DNA from: Physcomitrium patens | Taxonomy: Eukaryota; Streptophyta; Bryopsida; Funariales; Funariaceae | DNA length: 64,000 nucleotides | Reading direction: 5' to 3' | Assembly (NCBI RefSeq): GCF_000002425.4 | Contig: NC_037269.1 | Location: 8,949,444-9,013,443 of the forward strand | Shown here: positions 23,987 to 36,872 of the stretch, piece after piece | Layout: each line of letters opens with the position of its first letter | How positions within the stretch are numbered: position 1 is the stretch's first letter | Notes under the pieces: model-generated | Told to the model about the DNA's origin: nothing | What the model saw: only the letters and a program-made list of their open reading frames with translations | Databases searched by the model: none | Translations under genes and position numbers: made by a program

Positions 23987-26170
23987 TTGGATTTGATAAA
24001 GTCACATGCAATAGGAATAAAAGAAAAGATTATGGATGCTACAAATGGCAAAAGTGAGAAAAAATTTACATCTATTGTAGATCTTCATGAGTTTATTAAT
24101 ACTCTAAAGTTAAAAATTTCATGTATTATCAATATCAACCATAGTGGTACTATTCCTACACCTATGAAAGAAGTCATTAATGGTGTCAATGTCTATGCTA
24201 AGAAATTATATATTTGAAAAAAGAAAATAAATTAAATTCATCTTTAAATTCAAAAAGTCTTACTACTACAAATATAGGGAGAGACAAGAATTAATATGCT
24301 AAAGAAGTCTGATTGAATTTGATCAAAATTTTGAATATTTGTTTAACAAATCAAGTTCTATCCATAATTGCATCTTTTCAAATATTTTGATGGATTTACT
24401 CAAGTTAGATTCATAGACACATTTTTATTTGGAAGTGACTCTCTTAATTTGTAACTTTGATGAAAAATGATTCATAACTCCAACATGATCTAAATTTATT
24501 CTTAGAAGTGTTTATAACCATCTTTAGAGAAAGTGATTGAAAATAGGTAATAGAAACCAAATTCATATTTTTACAACAAGAATCATGATTAATTATCGTA
24601 TATCTTGCTAAATTACAAAAAATTTCTTGTGTTGTGGATTGAAATAACAAAGCCTTTATCAATTAATTTTCATATAAATTAAAAAATAATATCAAAAATT
24701 TATTATTAAAAATATTGAAAGCAAATTCATTTTAACAACTTATTTTTCAAGTAATTGCATGCAGCAATCAACTTTTTGAAATAGAAAAAGAACAAAAAAT
24801 TAATTCTAAAGAAATAAATTGAGTAATGACAACAATCCTTAAGGTTTTAGAAACTTATTCATTAAGGCCAAAACTTATGCAAATTACTATGGTACAATTT
24901 ATACTTCCCATTGATCAAAGAAAGATTTGATATTGTCAAGAAGGATATGTGATTATGTTGTAGATAATCTAAACACACTATTCAACATTATTTAAAAAAA
25001 TAGTGTAATTAAAAAATCAAAAGCATGGTTGCTTAAGAAGACAATGTATCAAAAATCAAGTTTGTCTTATTATAATAAAGATTGTGTATGTAGAATCTTG
25101 TGCAATACCTACTAAAGATCATATTCTCTCTTTACATGCATATTTGATTTTACAATAGATGTCTCTTTAAGGCCAAAATTTAAAAATTATTTATTTTTTA
25201 AAATTCAAGAGCTTTAATTTTTTTTATATAGATTAAAGTTTTTGTTAAAAAATATGAAATGTTTTTTTATAAAAAAAACAAAGTTCATGTATTTAAAAGT
25301 CATAGATGACTGTTTGTTATCTTTTAGAGATGTTAGCCATGAAAATATTCTTTTAGATGTAGCAATGTATGGATACAAAATCTTAGTTATATTAAATGAT
25401 ATTAGATCTTCTTCAAATCCAATTATTTTAGGTTTATTGTGGCTAAAGAAGTATAAGCCTTAAATAGATTGAATTTCTTATAATCTTAATTTTTTTCACT
25501 ATGCAACCTGGACTTCTATTGTCTAAGTAGAATATTATAAGTATGATACATTTGAATCTATTTTAGTAGGTGTAAGAACTTTTAACATGTTGCAATTTTA
25601 TTTTTATATTTTTCTATTTATGCCACATCAATATTTAGTAGTGGAAAGACTTTAAGTAATATTTTAAATCAATATATGGATAAAGATTATCAAGACGTTT
25701 TTGAGAAAATAAATGCAAATTTTCTTTTAAAGTATTGTCTTTATGATTATTCAATTAATCCGTAAATTAGAACTCAATTGCTATTTGGAACAATCTATAG
25801 CTTATTACAAAATAAATTGGCTATAGTAGAGGGATATATTGATGAAAGCATGGCCAAGAACTTCATATGCTATTTAAAATTTTTAGTAGAAGTTTCTATT
25901 TTATTTTATTTAAAAGAAAAACAAAACAAAAAATAAAAAAATCATCACAAATATGTGTGGATTATGAAAGGCAAAACAATATTAACATCAAAAACAAATA
26001 TTTTCTATCTCTAATATCAAGATTTTTTTTATCAACTAAATCAAGCAAAGATCTATACTAAAGTAGATCTATAATGAACATATAATCTAATTGTATTATA
26101 GAAGGTAATAAATAGAAAATTTTATTTTAAACCATATATGGATATTATAAATATAATGCCATGCCTTTAT
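23987..26170 (+). pseudogene. Locus 1 gag, protease and RT N-terminus (broken)
   Basis: The gag start KEKIMDATNGKSEKKFTSIV resembles the locus 2 text ERKIMDAILSGSKNRFVTIA. Protease: CLLSFRDVSHENILLDVAMY then SNPIILGLLWLKKYKP (about 25305-25460), matching the D copy. RT fingers: VDYERQNNINIKNKYFLSL (about 25960-26010) and YKYNAMPL at the end. The YLDD box and everything after it are absent on this strand. Confidence 0.65.
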
Positions 26171-26183
26171 CAAGGATATGAAT

Positions 26184-26340
26184 CAAGTTTTCAAACTATC
26201 AATCAACTACAAACACATATAAAGTCAAATCCACATCCATAAAGCTTCTTAGAAGTTTTTTTGTAAAGATATAATTAAATCTACCTTCATTTATCTTCTA
26301 CTTAATATTTTTTATCTAAGTAATTATGTATATCAATGAT
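26184..26340 (-). repeat. Truncated LTR in inverted orientation, locus 1
   Basis: Reverse complement of part of the plus LTR at 23252: the end at 26340 corresponds to the start of the LTR, and it stops in mid-LTR at 26184, where the plus-strand RT relic begins. Aligns with the inverted LTR at 45530-45366 of locus 2. Confidence 0.6.
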
Positions 26341-26775
26341 ATTACTTCTTCTTATAAGGATGAGTTCCACAAAGAGTAGTGATTATATCTCAATTCTTGA
26401 TTTTGGTTTTGATGGATGTTGTTGATGAAAAGCATCAATATTTCTTGCTACATTTCCAAGATGCATTACTTGCTTTCATTTATATTCATTAATATCATAT
26501 CTCTACCAATGTTCAAGATATTCTAACCTATTTAGATGCCTCCTTGAGTCCAAGACTTCTTCAACTTCAAATTTTTTATTATTGTCCACTTCTATAGAAA
26601 GAGGTGGGATTTATCTATTTTTTGATCTATCAATTGTCTTATATGGTTGAAAAAAAGACATACAAATATGGACTGGATCTTTATAGACTCTAATAGATGT
26701 AATAGATATTCAACTAGATTGATATGTTAACAAATAGGAAATGGACCAAGTCTACAATAATCCAACTTGTAAAAT
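26341..26775 (-). pseudogene. Locus 1 chromodomain and integrase tail
   Basis: On the minus strand the text KFEVEEVLDSRRHLNRLEYL, then EHW, a stop, and RYDINE (about 26600-26450) is a chromodomain; a normal one has W-K-G-Y where the stop lies. Chromodomains of this element class bind methylated histone H3 and steer integration to heterochromatin. To the right, similarity to the corresponding part of locus 2 (about 46330-46480) continues to 26775 and then ends abruptly, so most of integrase and all of RNase H are missing. Confidence 0.6.
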
Positions 26776-27322
26776 TTATTTTATATATTATTTTTTGAAT
26801 AAATAATACTTATTTAAATAAATATTTTTATTATTTTTGTTCCAATTATATCTTAAAATGTGAATAAAATAAACTATTCAATTATTATTATTGTAAATTA
26901 AAATAATTATTACTTTAATGAATTAAATCAAGTAATAAAAATAAAAATAAGGTGTTCTATAGAATTTAATTACGATTAAAATATATTCTCTTAAATTCAT
27001 AAAAAAATATAAAATATATCATAAAAATAATATTTATTCTATTAAAAATAAAAAAAAATTATAGAATTTTAATTATTATTTAGAATCAAAAAATAAAAGA
27101 AATTATAATAGAATAAGAATAAAATTGAATTATTTTTATTTATTAGTAGCAATAGAAAAAAATAAATATAATAAAATCAGATAAATTAAAAATTAAGAAA
27201 AAGACAAAATAATATTACTTCAAGTATTTTAATTATGATTTAAAATTATTAATTTTTGTAAATCCTTTTTTAGAAAAATCTTATAAAAAATGAATAAAAA
27301 TAAATCAAAACATATATTTTCT

Positions 27323-27368
<46 letters not shown>

Positions 27369-30300
27369 TTTTTAATTTTTAATTTATTCTCAAATAAAAA
27401 TATTGATATTTTAATATACTATAATTAAATTAAGAATAATTCTTTTTAGGATAGTGAAAAAGGAAATAATCAATTTTCTTATATAAGATAATTGATCCAA
27501 AATTGTTACTGTTTTTCAAAACAATTTGTCAATGTTTAAAAGGTCAAATTTAATAATAATTATAATAATTATAATTGTATCAAAATTTGATTTCTTAATG
27601 AAAAAAATATATTTTAATAATAAACTAAATATAATGAAAAATTCTTAACATAAAAAAATTATTATAAATACTCTTTAAAACATTTAAAATGTACATTGTA
27701 GCAACTATAAATGTAAAACATTACCAATATAAAGAAAATAGGACAAAACACCAATAGAATTTTTAGTTGAATGATGGAAGAGAAATGATTCAGTAGTTAC
27801 TAATAGTTTATGACAAATTTTTGTTTTAAAATGTATAGATTAATAATAATAATAATAATAATAATGATACAATTTGAGTATTTATAAGAATCCATTCAAA
27901 TTGCATTTAAACATTTTCAACAATCCTTCAAAGTTACTTTAACTAAAATCATGAAATAACCTGAATTATTTTTATTAAAAAAAATTGGTCAAATATGATA
28001 CATTTCTTTATTATTTATTTTAAAACTACATGGCCTGTTGCAAGTTTATTCTAAAATTTCACATTAACTAAACTATTATTATTCTTTTATACTTCATTGG
28101 TGCCTAGATAAGATATTACTTGAATGAATGGATGGACAAGGTTTGTTTGAAGTTCTCTAATAATGTAAAAATACCAATGGACCAGCAAAAAAACAAACCA
28201 ACCAACCAACAAATAATGTTTTTGAATCAAGAGCATTGGACTTCAAGAAATTAAGGAAATTTTAATCTAAAGATTTTGTTGGTGTTGTTGTGGTGATAGC
28301 ATTGCTTGTGTGTATGTTATATTAGTTCACATCTCGCTTGTATTATAAAGGCTTAGTCTAAGTTGTGTGATATTGGATTTAAGTCTCTAAAATTAGATAT
28401 TTTGTTTTTGTATGTTTGCTTATCTTTAATTATTGTATTGGTAATGTTTTTTGCTTATTGTGTTTTATTTGGTTGAAAGACAATATTGCCAAATATACCA
28501 CAATATATAACTTTGGCAAATACAAATGATGTCTTTTTTGTTCTTTATTGCCTACATAGAATTTATATCTCTACCTTTACTATGCTAATGCAACACAATT
28601 AGGCCTTAGGACTTCACAACCTAAAGAAGAGGGATATTTTAGCTTAATATTTTTTTGAGTATGATTATGAATTTTGCTTATATTACAATAACAAGCAATA
28701 TGTTTTGAGAAAATATTGCTTAGCAAGACATTAAATCTCCTATATATATTGACTAATAATTTTTGTTGAACTATGTTTTGACACTCGTAAAATTAATGAA
28801 TTCATATAAGTAATTTGTGCCTAATGTTAGTAATGCAAGGAATTTTAGCTGATGTTTGGTGTTGTATGGTGTGGGATGAGATATAAAATGTAATGTGTAA
28901 GAGTGGCAAGTTGTGGATCTTTAATTCTTTTAAATGGTATTATTATATAGTGGTATGGATATTGGATGAAAAAATAAAAAATAAAAAACAAATACATATA
29001 TTTTTAAAAGATCTAATTCAAGTGTTAGTAAATCAATCTTTTAAACAACATAAATAATGAATAGAAAGAAGTTAGAAAAGTTGTGTGTATATTGCTCTTT
29101 TGAATTCAATTATAAAATAAATAAATATTAAAATCTATAAAATTTATACATTTTAAAGAGCCAAATAAAATAATTTAGCATATAATTGTATAAAATTTTA
29201 TTTTAATGATATATATATATATATATATATATGTGTTTTTTACCATAAAATGTATAATAGATTTATTTCAAGGCTAGATATTTTAATATTAAAGTATACC
29301 ATATAGTAAAAATCGTCATTTTGCCAATTTTGCACTAACATTTTATATGCTGTGATAAAACATCAATAAATGTCTAAAAATTTATTAAAAATGAGTTGTA
29401 AAATTTTAAGATATATATTTTTAAATTATAAAATATAGGAGCCTTTAGGCTTTAGCTGGTATATATATTGAAATACACAAAAATTGAAAGATTTTGTACT
29501 ATATTTGGATTTTTTGATCTAAAATTGTATGTAATAATTACTTAAATAATAATAATAATAATTAGCCGTTATATATATATATATATATATATATATTGAA
29601 TGTCACTTCCATAGTGCGTAGATTGATGTTCATCCTTTCTTGTACAAAGACAACAATGTTTGACTTGTATATAAATACTCATCTACTTTTTTTCTCCATA
29701 CTATATACACGTGGGATGTTGCATTAGGATTATATGGTGTTGCTTTAACAACTCCTTATATTTATTATAAGCTTTTAATTTTTAAATGATATGTAGGATA
29801 ATTGTATTATTATTAGTATATATTGATGTAAGATTATTTTTATTTGCTACAGAAAATACATAAGTTTTCCCTCAAAATATCAATTAAGGATGAGGACTTT
29901 TACTTCAAAGTTTTCAAAAAATATAAATTTACATTATATCTTACTTTTTATGATGGTTATATGTGTGTATATATAAATATATATATATATATATATACAT
30001 TGAATATTAAATAATCTTAAAAAATCATTCAAAACTTCACAAAAAACTAAGCAGTTCAGAAACACATCAAATTCAAGAAATATAAAAATTATTCTAAAAT
30101 ATTTGAAACAAAAAGACTATTGAACAATACACCTTATAATAGGACATAAGTTGAAGGTGTACAAGAACCTCTATATATGGTATCATCCGAAAGATTAAAT
30201 GAATAACTATTAACTGAGAAGAAAAAACTAAAATAAATTTATTTTTTTATATTTAATAACATATTAGAATAAATAATTGAATAAGACGTTATTAAACTCA

Positions 30301-32025
30301 TATTTACTCTAAAACAAAACAATAAGAAATATTTTATGTGTTTTGATAATTTAATAATTAACATGCATATACCCAAGTGAAGGATGTAACTAAACAGTTA
30401 TTTTGGTGTAATTATCTGCTGATGTGACAAGCTTAAAAAGTATCCAAATTAATGTTTTGTAGTTAGAATTTTTCAGTAGAAAAATCTCATGGATCTACAA
30501 CAATGGTTACATCTCCAACTCAAAGATCAATGGCTGTCTTAACAGTAATGTTTGCACACTTAAACAGAAGTAATCTGAAAGACTGTAAATTTTGTTGTGC
30601 CTCACAATTGGTAGGATGGTAACACCATTAAAGCTGATTTAGCCAAATATTATAAAAATTCCTTGCAACAAGCTTTGAATACACTTAACAGTTCATCTTC
30701 AAATCTAGTCGGTGGGTTGTACAAAAATTTCAAAAATCTCATAAATAAATAAATATTAATATATATATATATATATATTCTACAACAGTTTGGTCATTGA
30801 AGCAATCAAATAAATATGCAAGTAAATAAGATCAAACAAATGTGAAATCTACAAATTGACACATTAGTCCTTTGGGGATCAAACCCCAGTTGGTTTCATT
30901 AAATGATGTGCACTGCTGACACAATAAGCAACAAAAAGGACCACAAATGGACAAGTGATGGTCACCATCTCTCCATCTGGATTGAAGTGCATCTGCACCA
31001 AACCCTAATATCCTCTCCGTGCACCATATTCCAAAACAATAAAAATTGGATTTTCTTACAACACTTTATACTGAAGTAAGTAAAGCAAAAGAGATATTTG
31101 ATGGTGTTTCCATTGTTGGGGAAAAAAAGAAGTCATTCCTTTGGGAAAAAAAATAAATTGAGATTTGTGAGATGTTGATTTGATCCTACCATTCATGGAT
31201 GTCAATCCAAAGGTGACAAGCGTACTAATGTTTGAAGAGAAGTGGCTATATGAAGACCCTTTTTCATTAATATTGGGCCCCATTCAAAATGATATTTGGT
31301 TGTGTTACAATGACAAGGACTTAAAATTGAATGCCTTTGAGATGATAGGGATGGATTAAAAAAAATTGCTGATTAAATGCACTCCACAAAAACTCCTCAT
31401 TATAGGTCATTTAGATTTTATGTAATGATTACTTTAATAACAACACAAAACTACTGAAAAATATTTTGATAGTTTTAAAATGTTGTTTGCTTGTTCAGGA
31501 AATTTTATAAACTACAATGATCTATTTAGACTTCTCCATTGTGAGTGAAATGCACAAACTACCAAATGGACCTTTGTTCTGACAAATAAATGTACATATA
31601 TATATATATATATAGTTACTTCATTTGGTTTGGAGATTGAAGTAAGGACCTAAAGCTGTTTGCTATTTAACCTTTCGTATGAACATGCCTTATTCTCTCA
31701 ACATGAATGTATGTGTATACAATCTATGATCTGTGATATTAATCCTTCAACTTGTTTTTGTTTATTTTTTATATTATGATACTAACATCAAGTACAGTAA
31801 CAATAACAATATTCATTATGCTGTGTGTGTGTGTGTGTATTTATTTATTTATTTATTTATTTTTCCTTCAAACTTTTCTTGGATATAAATATAAATATTT
31901 ATGAAACCAAACACATTAAATGTTACTCTTTTTTATTTTATTTTTAAATTTTAAATGTTGTGATTGGCTGAGAATTATATTATTTCATATGTATAAATAT
32001 TTCATTTTCATTATATGCACACATA

Positions 32026-32057
<32 letters not shown>

Positions 32058-32070
32058 ACATATACATATA

Positions 32071-32101
<31 letters not shown>

Positions 32102-33578
32102 TTTTGAAAACTTCTACACCATGATTTAAAATGATTTCTTTTTGAATGACCTGAAAACTTCTGTAAATTGAATTTTGATGCTTTGATTTTATTTTGTGAG
32201 TTACATAATAATCTTAGAAGGGCATTTATATTATTCATGCATATGCTGCTTGAAGTTTGATTTTGACGCTCAAGTATTGCACCTAAAAAACTACAAGTTT
32301 TGCACAGAAACATTGTAGTGCAAAAAATAAAATTACTATTTTTTTCTTTTATTTATTTGTTTTCTTGTTTATTTATTTAAATTTCTTATCTTCAGAGAGC
32401 GTTTAAATATTTTCTTTATTTTTTTTCTATCTATTTATATTTTTATAAATGGTTGTAGATGTGTTTGACACTTGGTGTTGTACTAAAATAAAACAAAACC
32501 TTTTGATAAATTGAAATTATGATGTCATTGAATAAACATGTAAGTAGGTGATTAAATCTACAATGAAACAGAGCCATTGAAAATCCTCAAGAATATAAAA
32601 TAAACCATTTTTAATCTTAAGTAAGATAATTAGCAATATTTATAATGTGGTGTTTGATATGTTGGAACAATATAATTTGAAACAAATTTCATATAAGTAT
32701 GCTATGTATAAGTTCCAATTTAATTTTAAATGCTAAAATTTGAAGAAAGACAACAATTACCAATCTAACACAATTTATGTTTTTCATTTTATTTTTTTAG
32801 TATATTAATTGAATTATAATTTCCTCACTTCTGTATCAGTCACTAGACATTTTACTTAGGATATGTAATAAAATTTATGGAAGATATTTTATTCATTTAT
32901 TTTATTTTATTATTATTTTAAACTAAAATTAAAACACACTTGTTAAATATTTAATAAATCATAAAACATAGTTTTTCAATAAAATATATACATATATGTC
33001 ATGCTTAAATTATCTTTAAAAACTACCATAGCTTGTTAAATATATTATTGTGTTCACTGATTACTTTCAATCATAGATAAAATACTTCTTTAATTTTATA
33101 GTATTAGACAAATTATTATTAACATATCAAGAATTTGAACTTGTTACTTTTTAAAATGATAATTTTTGTAGTTTCTCCTGCTGTATCTTATGAAATAATA
33201 TGTATGTATATATATTCACATTATTTATAATAAATACTTATTATTTTGTTATAAATTTAAAATTTAAAATACTAAACCTATTTTAAAAGTACAAAGTATA
33301 GTTAGAACAAAAAAAATATAATGAATTATTTTTAAGGATGTCAATATGCTACTAATCAAATCATTTTAAAAAATTGTAATGTTTGAAGTGAGACTTGTTT
33401 TATTAAAATGTCACATATTTTTGTAGCAACAAAGAACAACAAAAACAAAACCTGATTCATCCACTATCCTCTTGTTTGAGACTTCTTTCTCCTTTAGTTA
33501 AATTTGTTATGTGGCTATATAGTGTTCAACTCACAAAAAAATTACAAGGGATGTCTCCAAACTCTAAAGCAGAACATA
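26776..33578. other. AT-rich intergenic desert with microsatellites
   Basis: About 6.8 kb with no supportable gene. Main simple repeats: (AT)n at 27326-27364, 29209-29232, 29570-29596, about 29968-29998, about 30756-30777 and about 31597-31614; AAT repeats at about 27841-27864 and 29549-29561; GT then TTTA repeats at about 31821-31862; CT then TA repeats at about 32024-32102. The rest is AT-rich single-copy-looking DNA. Confidence 0.7.
30865..30943 (-). ncRNA. tRNA-like fold (possible tRNA relic or SINE head)
   Basis: On the minus strand, TGGTCCT (30943-30937) can pair over seven positions (one G-T) with AGGACTA (30871-30865), 79 nt apart end to end. Just before the 3' side is GGGGTTTGATCCCC, which fits a T arm and a degenerate polymerase III B box. 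A weak D stem (GTTG with CAGC) is also possible. The anticodon arm is poor and the D loop lacks GG, so this is not a working tRNA. Chance is possible in 7 kb of AT-rich DNA. Confidence 0.25.
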
Positions 33579-33598
33579 CCCCCCCCCCCCCCCCCCCC
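33579..33598. repeat. Poly-C run of 20
   Basis: Uninterrupted C homopolymer (G on the minus strand) in otherwise AT-rich DNA, about 250 bp left of the GC-rich SCAR upstream region. The run could form a G-quadruplex or i-motif; length may be a sequencing artefact. Confidence 0.9.
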
Positions 33599-33829
33599 AC
33601 TAAAATAAGAATAAAATAAAAATTCACAACAACCAAATAATACAAAATTCAGGGAAATAATCTCTAATGAGAAGATTTACGCAAAACTCACAACAACTAT
33701 TTTCATATTCAACAAGAAAAAGTCCCTCTAGTCCCAAACAATAATAATCACAAATACAGTGAAATTAAAGGGAAAATTAATTTTCGACATGGTCAAGAGG
33801 GGAAAAATCATCACTATTACCACATAAAA

Positions 33830-36800
33830 CCGTGGCCGTGGCCCTCGTGTCATTAGTTCTAATTTTTCATTCACTTTATCCAACTTACAACGTACGACCA
33901 ATAAAAACCAGACACGTGGTAAATAACTCCACGTGGACCTCCGCAGCTGCATCGAAGCTTCGCCGTCAAGATGCATCGAAAACTTCGACGACTCTGGAGT
34001 TTGGGGCGGGCGAACGTTCAACGATCGATCCGAACCCAAAAAAATACGAGCACCAGAACGGGGAATTCGAGAGGGCTCTGGTAGCAGGAAGAAAACCCAA
34101 CAAATACCTCGAATCTCAAGACGCGGAAGGAGCGTATTGCCGTGATTATTCCTACCTGAAGACGAGTCGTAGAGAGCTGCTGGCTATGCATTTACCATCG
34201 ATTGAATCCAAAGAGGACGGGATCCGTGGCCTCTTGCTCTCTCCGCGTCCGAATTCCGACGCAGAGTGATGAAATTGAGCGTAGCGGGGGCACGCCTTTG
34301 CCTAGTCTCGGCTCGCGTTTTTGTGGTCGCCTCGGCAGTAGGGCCAAGGAGTTATTCATGTTGTTATTCTCCCTCTCATGGAGATGCAGCTTGTAGCTTC
34401 GTACGATAAAAAAGCGTGTCGATCTTTTTACAGGTTTGGTGGAACGCTGGCGAGAGAGCGAGAGCGAAAGAAAGAGAGGTGACTGGCAAGTGGTTGATGA
34501 TCATTCATTGCACCTGGGGTTTGTTGGAGGTGGAGGAGACCGGGACTGTGGTGCTGTGACTGTTGGAGTAGGCCGCAGATCGAAGACGAATTTTGCGATG
34601 GCGTAGAATATAAATGACCCGCTTTCCGATCTGATGGTGATTCCCTGTGATGCAATTCGTTTGAATCCTCGTCCTCCTCCCCCTCTCCGTCCTCCTCCTC
34701 CTCCGCCGCAATCTGTGTTTGTCGGCGTTGCGAAGGACCTTTGGCTTGTGGTGTATGGAATAGTCTCTCGTCCGGATGCGGGTTGCAATTTTCGGCGATC
34801 GTGCTCACGAGCTGTCTCGATGGGGATTGTTGCTCTCAATTAAAGGCGCATGCGATCGCCGAAGTTAGCTCGCTGTTGAGCAGTTTGGACATTTAGGGGG
34901 AGAGTTTTGATGCTTGCCTGACCTTTCGGAGTCCTTCTCACCTTTCTTGCAATACCAAAGCCTGATTCCTCTCCATTCCTAGCGTAGGCTTTGTGCTGCA
35001 TTTCATGGTAATGAAATGTTTGTACCCCAATTCAAGTTTCAATTTCCATGGGGACGAAAGCGCTGTGTCTACAACCTTTTGATTCGTATTTTTGTGACCT
35101 GCATTTAATATTTCCATTCGATTAGCCTGTCTACTACCAACAATGCTTTCTGTACAAGTAAAATTTTCGTTTTGATTCCATGACCTTCACTTGCATTTTT
35201 ATTTTATTTTGATAGTTTGTTATTTTTTGAGGAACGAGGAATCGGCTGGAAAAGGGTCTAATGTTGCCGTAGATAGCCAGGCCCAACGTGGTTTCAGTGC
35301 GTTTGCACGTTATCCGTAAATATCCATGAATGCCACTGGCGTGATATCTTCAGTTTTCGTATCGGCGCAGCGAAATTACTGTCTATATTTTACTGTCTTC
35401 ACCTTATTTATCTCCTCAGAGCTGCACGGAGGGCGCTCTTTGTGAAGAAATTTGTGACTTGGAGATCGTAGAATTACATGGTACGAGGTTGTGGATGGGG
35501 AGTCTTCCGAAGCTTTTTGCGTCCGCTTGAGACTTTTGACCTTTTTGGCGCAGAGTCTTCCCTACATTCGATGCGCTGCAATGCTGGGAGCTTTCGTGAG
35601 AGTTGAAAATCAGTGAAAAAAAGGAGCTCGTCCAATGCACTGGCATGCAAGGATTATCGCTACCAAGTTTGCCCACGACGCAACGACGAGAACGCGAATC
35701 GTCAACATTTCAGGGGTTCCCTTTTGCTCCATGGCCTGCGATGTTGGAGTACAAATTGCTATGCGCACACTAGAAGCATGAAGTGCCTGTAAACGAGTAT
35801 GTAATTCATTTCCTGCTTGCTTGCAGCTCGGTATTTTAGAAGGGAAAAACATGAACGAAGCTGGATTGACGGAATGATCGTGGGAGAATTTTTTTTGTTG
35901 AGCTTTTGGTGTCTACGTAGTGCATTCTACGATTTTGCAACAGGGATTAGCATTCCGAGCACCAGTGAGTCCCAAAAATGCTGAAAGAAGTTGTTCGTTC
36001 CTCGCTTTCGCATTTTCTTACACCCTTCTGTCAAGAAATTCATATTATAGACTGGCGAGTCTCTTTCCTTGAGTTTGCAGGTTTTACAGTACTTAGATGG
36101 AGCGGTAGATGTGGAATTCAACATTAGGTTTATATCCTTCACATGATAGGGCTTGCAGCACGGTCTACGAACCCTCCCAGATTCCAGTCTTGGGGCATAT
36201 TTTCTACCTTCATGACATGACATATGTCATGCATTTCGGTTTAGTGTGTTTGCTCATGGTGAGTTGTAAGCAAAAGGTGAAAGATCTGAAGAATGCCATC
36301 ATGCTAGCATGTCAATGCTGTTGGTATATATCCTTCAATCACTCTTGAGGTTCAGCAGAAGTGGGGGTATAGCTAGAATATCTGCATTATTGTTAGATCA
36401 GACCGGCGTTGACACACACACACACATACACACAAGTATTTAATACACTTAATAAATATTGAAGTAGTTTAAGTATCTATACGTATGCTTTATTTGTTTA
36501 TTTATTATTTTCGCCTTCCAAAATTTGAAAGTCAAAGCGTCGTCCATACTTGAATGTCGGAATCCTTCTATTCTAGTCCTTGTTGCAGCTTATTTGAAAC
36601 ATCGTCAAACAGCCGCACGCGAGGAAATCCGAAATCGTGATACCATTTGAAGATGGACCTATTGAACCACAGAATTACTTGACTGTAATGCAAACATGAC
36701 ATGCATCTGGTGCTATCGTGTTACCTAGGGCATACATGATTTTTCTGACTCTGTGCAGTTGGAGGATTGTTCAGACAACTTTGCAACTGAATAGTGGATG

Positions 36801-36872
36801 AGGCCATCCTTTTTCAGTCTGGAACAGTTTAGAGGAGAGCCAACGTGATTGGAGATTTAAGTGGCAGACGGA
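33830..36872 (+). promoter_or_regulatory. GC-rich promoter and long spliced 5' leader region of SCAR
   Basis: Composition rises sharply at about 33830 and stays moderately GC-rich to the SCAR start. A GA-rich stretch (about 34450-34480) and a purine/pyrimidine-rich block (34660-34720) look like a plant transcription start region. No coding exon is seen before 36873. A good 3' splice site (CTGACTCTGTGCAG, ending about 36759) suggests a 5' UTR intron ending roughly 110 bp before the ATG. An AC repeat lies at 36413-36435. Transcript start and leader exons are not determined. Confidence 0.5.
33913..33935. promoter_or_regulatory. Pair of G-box (CACGTG) motifs
   Basis: Two perfect CACGTG palindromes at 33913-33918 and 33930-33935, the first as ACACGTGG and the second as CCACGTGG. 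Such cores bind plant bZIP and bHLH factors and, as ABRE, mediate ABA response. They lie about 0.5 kb upstream of the GC-rich leader of SCAR and 3 kb from its ATG. Confidence 0.55.

Larger units (their letters stand above)
23252..26775. mobile_element. Rearranged chromovirus, locus 1 (plus 5' half, minus 3' end)
   Basis: A Ty3/gypsy chromovirus whose parts lie in opposite orientations. Plus strand: LTR 23252 to about 23870, gag start (about 23987-24217), protease (about 25242-25480) and RT fingers up to YKYNAMPL near 26160. Minus strand: a partial LTR at 26340-26184 and, to its right, a chromodomain and integrase tail out to about 26775. The same family occurs at 42.8-49.5 kb and 52.6-57.7 kb. 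The family resembles fungal Tf1/sushi-like and moss chromoviruses by RT and chromodomain text. All frames are broken. Confidence 0.7.

Noticed and set aside
27326..32102. TA-rich tracts considered as replication origins, MAR elements or a CRISPR-like array
   Set aside because: They are ordinary microsatellites; no regular repeat-spacer pattern and no origin signature can be defined in a plant genome from sequence alone.
33832..34269. 145-codon plus-strand open frame upstream of SCAR
   Set aside because: No recognisable domain, contains regulatory-looking text (G-boxes), and sits at the GC shift. Treated as promoter region.
34428..34839. Overlapping acidic/proline-rich frames on both strands
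   Set aside because: Product of a GGA/TCC-rich leader segment; overlapping open frames on both strands with low-complexity composition are not credible genes.
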